Assembly: GCA_018657655.1 (NCBI GenBank)
Contig: JABHWQ010000197.1
Span: 1-6,785, forward strand
Origin: Chloroflexota bacterium
GTDB taxonomy: Bacteria; Chloroflexota; Dehalococcoidia; SZUA-161; SpSt-899
Direction: 5' to 3'
DNA: 6,785 bases
Positions within the stretch are counted from its first letter, which is position 1. Each line of letters starts with the position of its first letter. Below the pieces are notes generated by a model. It was not told where the DNA came from. It saw nothing but the letters and a program-made list of their open reading frames with translations, and did no database searches. Position numbers and translations under genes: made by a program. Of the stretch, positions 5,637 to 6,785 are shown piece by piece.

Positions 5637-6785
5637 TCCAATCCGTGGTTCCTGAAAATATTCACCGAAATTTCACCATTTTGAAACTCGAAGCCCAGAT
5701 TATTCTTTTTTCTGACGTTATTTTGCTGCGATTGACCAATCCATGGCAAGCGCTCCTTAAAGAAATAAGTCCCAAGGCCTACTAATGCAGCTATCCCAGA
5801 TATTTTCCTCCGGTTTGCAGCCTGATTGGCATTATCCAAATACCTTTTTGCTTCTTTTGAAATGAGACTTTTCTTGTAGTCCTTTTCATTGCCTTCGGGA
5901 TCGAATACAAAAATCCCGATCGTCCCCACAATACCAACTCCTAAGGGCACATGTGGTTTAATCTTTTCAAACAGTGTTTCTTCAAACTGATCTGATCGTG
6001 TCCATAAAGTTCTAATTTTTCTGCTTTTTCTTCCCGGTTCGTATTCGACGATTAAATAACCGGTTCTTACTTTATTTTCTTTATCCTTCCTGATCTTCCT
6101 TATTTCATAGACTCTCTCTTTTTCAATTAAAACTTTCCCCTGCTTTAACTCCTCGTTCAGGGTGGGAATAAGGGAATTGGTTATCCTTTTCCCACCCTGG
6201 TATTTTACAAATTTGAAGCCTGTAATTTCCACATGGCCGCTTCCTGCTTTCTTAAAAGAGACTCTTCCGGATCTCGAGTCGAGATCAATAATGATCGGAT
6301 CTGGCTCGACGATAAGATATCCCTCTGAGCTTCCTTCACCCTTTAAAACCAACTGCTTCTCCTCTTCACTACTTCTAATTATCAACGAAGCTGATGATTT
6401 AATCTTTTCTTTTGGCGAATAATGCACCCCAAACTGATAGCTACTATCCGGCGCAATGGAAAAAGAGGTCTTCACATTCTCGAGTTTAAAAGAACTTCTT
6501 CTCGCTTCCAGAGTTCCCGCTTCCGAAGAAATGGAAATATCTTCAATTTCTAGATCAGCTTCACCGTCATTGGATATGATAATCTCCTCGCCCTTTTTCT
6601 CCCCAACCGGAATCTTCCCAAATTTGATCTCTTCCTCAATACTTACGCTGAGCTTTGCCTTCGATCTTCTTATAATTTGACTACTCGGCGTATTTATTGA
6701 AACTCGATCTTTTACATCCTTCTTGTAACCATCCGGCCACTCCACGACCAGATTGTCGATCCTGCCGCGTGGCAACCCAATAAGC
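5633..6785 (-). CDS. C-terminal part of an ASPIC/UnbV and Ig-like (ASH) domain protein (5' end beyond window)
   Basis: The frame is open to the right edge, so the N-terminus is missing. A TTG at 6775 lies within the ASPIC/UnbV motif and is not the start. Numbered from that codon, residues 5-30 (RIDNLVVEWPDG, then KDRVSIN) match the end of an ASPIC/UnbV domain. That domain usually follows FG-GAP/VCBS beta-propeller repeats in secreted proteins, so such repeats are expected upstream. Residues about 48-148 form an Ig-like ASH/HYDIN-type domain (IKFGKIPVGE, then ISNDGEADLEIEDI, ending in VLKGEG). Residues 152-260 look like a second, diverged beta domain (GYLIVEPDP, GYLIVEYEPG). Two hydrophobic segments (about 276-291 and 324-339) follow, separated by a charged stretch, and could be membrane-associated. 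The role is probably structural or adhesive at the cell surface; no enzyme motif is seen. The TGA overlaps the start of the lipoprotein gene. Confidence 0.88.
   Translation of the reverse strand, partial: LIGLPRGRIDNLVVEWPDGYKKDVKDRVSINTPSSQIIRRSKAKLSVSIEEEIKFGKIPVGEKKGEEIIISNDGEADLEIEDISISSEAGTLEARRSSFKLENVKTSFSIAPDSSYQFGVHYSPKEKIKSSASLIIRSSEEEKQLVLKGEGSSEGYLIVEPDPIIIDLDSRSGRVSFKKAGSGHVEITGFKFVKYQGGKRITNSLIPTLNEELKQGKVLIEKERVYEIRKIRKDKENKVRTGYLIVEYEPGRKSRKIRTLWTRSDQFEETLFEKIKPHVPLGVGIVGTIGIFVFDPEGNEKDYKKSLISKEAKRYLDNANQAANRRKISGIAALVGLGTYFFKERLPWIGQSQQNNVRKKNNLGFEFQNGEISVNIFRNHGLE

Noticed and set aside
6773..6775. TTG start for the ASPIC/ASH protein
   Set aside because: It falls within the ASPIC/UnbV motif and the frame continues upstream to the window edge, so the gene is truncated rather than starting here.

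Overview
All seven supportable genes lie on the minus strand, so the window reads from right to left. The organism looks like a Gram-negative-type bacterium of an uncultured or poorly known lineage. The signs are a lipoprotein signal, an ASPIC/UnbV plus ASH-like secreted protein, and signal-peptide-bearing and multi-pass envelope proteins. A group such as FCB or a related candidate phylum would fit, but no phylogenetic marker is present and this is only a weak inference.

Right block (about 4932-6785). A 5'-truncated gene encodes the end of an ASPIC/UnbV domain, one clear and one possible Ig-like (ASH/HYDIN-type) domain, and a tail with two hydrophobic segments. It overlaps the next gene, a putative lipoprotein of unknown function, by an ATGA. 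This block is visibly AT-richer than the rest: sampled 60-base lines at 5101 and 6001 are each 20/60 G+C, against 34/60 at 2521 and 36/60 at 3061.

Central block (993-4874). This is a compact phospho-signalling cassette. In transcription order it holds a small stand-alone FHA protein, a zinc-ribbon plus FHA protein, a signal-peptide/vWA/transmembrane/FHA protein, and a PP2C-family Ser/Thr phosphatase with a transmembrane segment and an acidic heptad-repeat tail. By family logic the FHA domains would bind phosphothreonine proteins and the PP2C would remove the phosphate. The vWA protein and the phosphatase are both predicted to cross the membrane, with signalling domains inside and a vWA domain or acidic tail outside. 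No Ser/Thr kinase is in the window; the writer is expected nearby or elsewhere. The set recalls TerY-P-type triads (vWA, PP2C, kinase) and the type VI secretion threonine-phosphorylation pathway, but matches neither exactly.

Left block (1-903). A multi-pass membrane protein starts at 903 and runs off the left edge. It follows the phosphatase gene after 89 bases and is probably co-transcribed. Its function is unknown.

The most notable points are a run of ten C (coding strand) exactly at the junction between the phosphatase catalytic domain and its membrane anchor, the predicted outside pairing of a MIDAS-type vWA domain with an acidic repeat tail, the loss of the usual phosphate-binding Arg in all three FHA domains, and a shared basic-Thr motif just before two of them.
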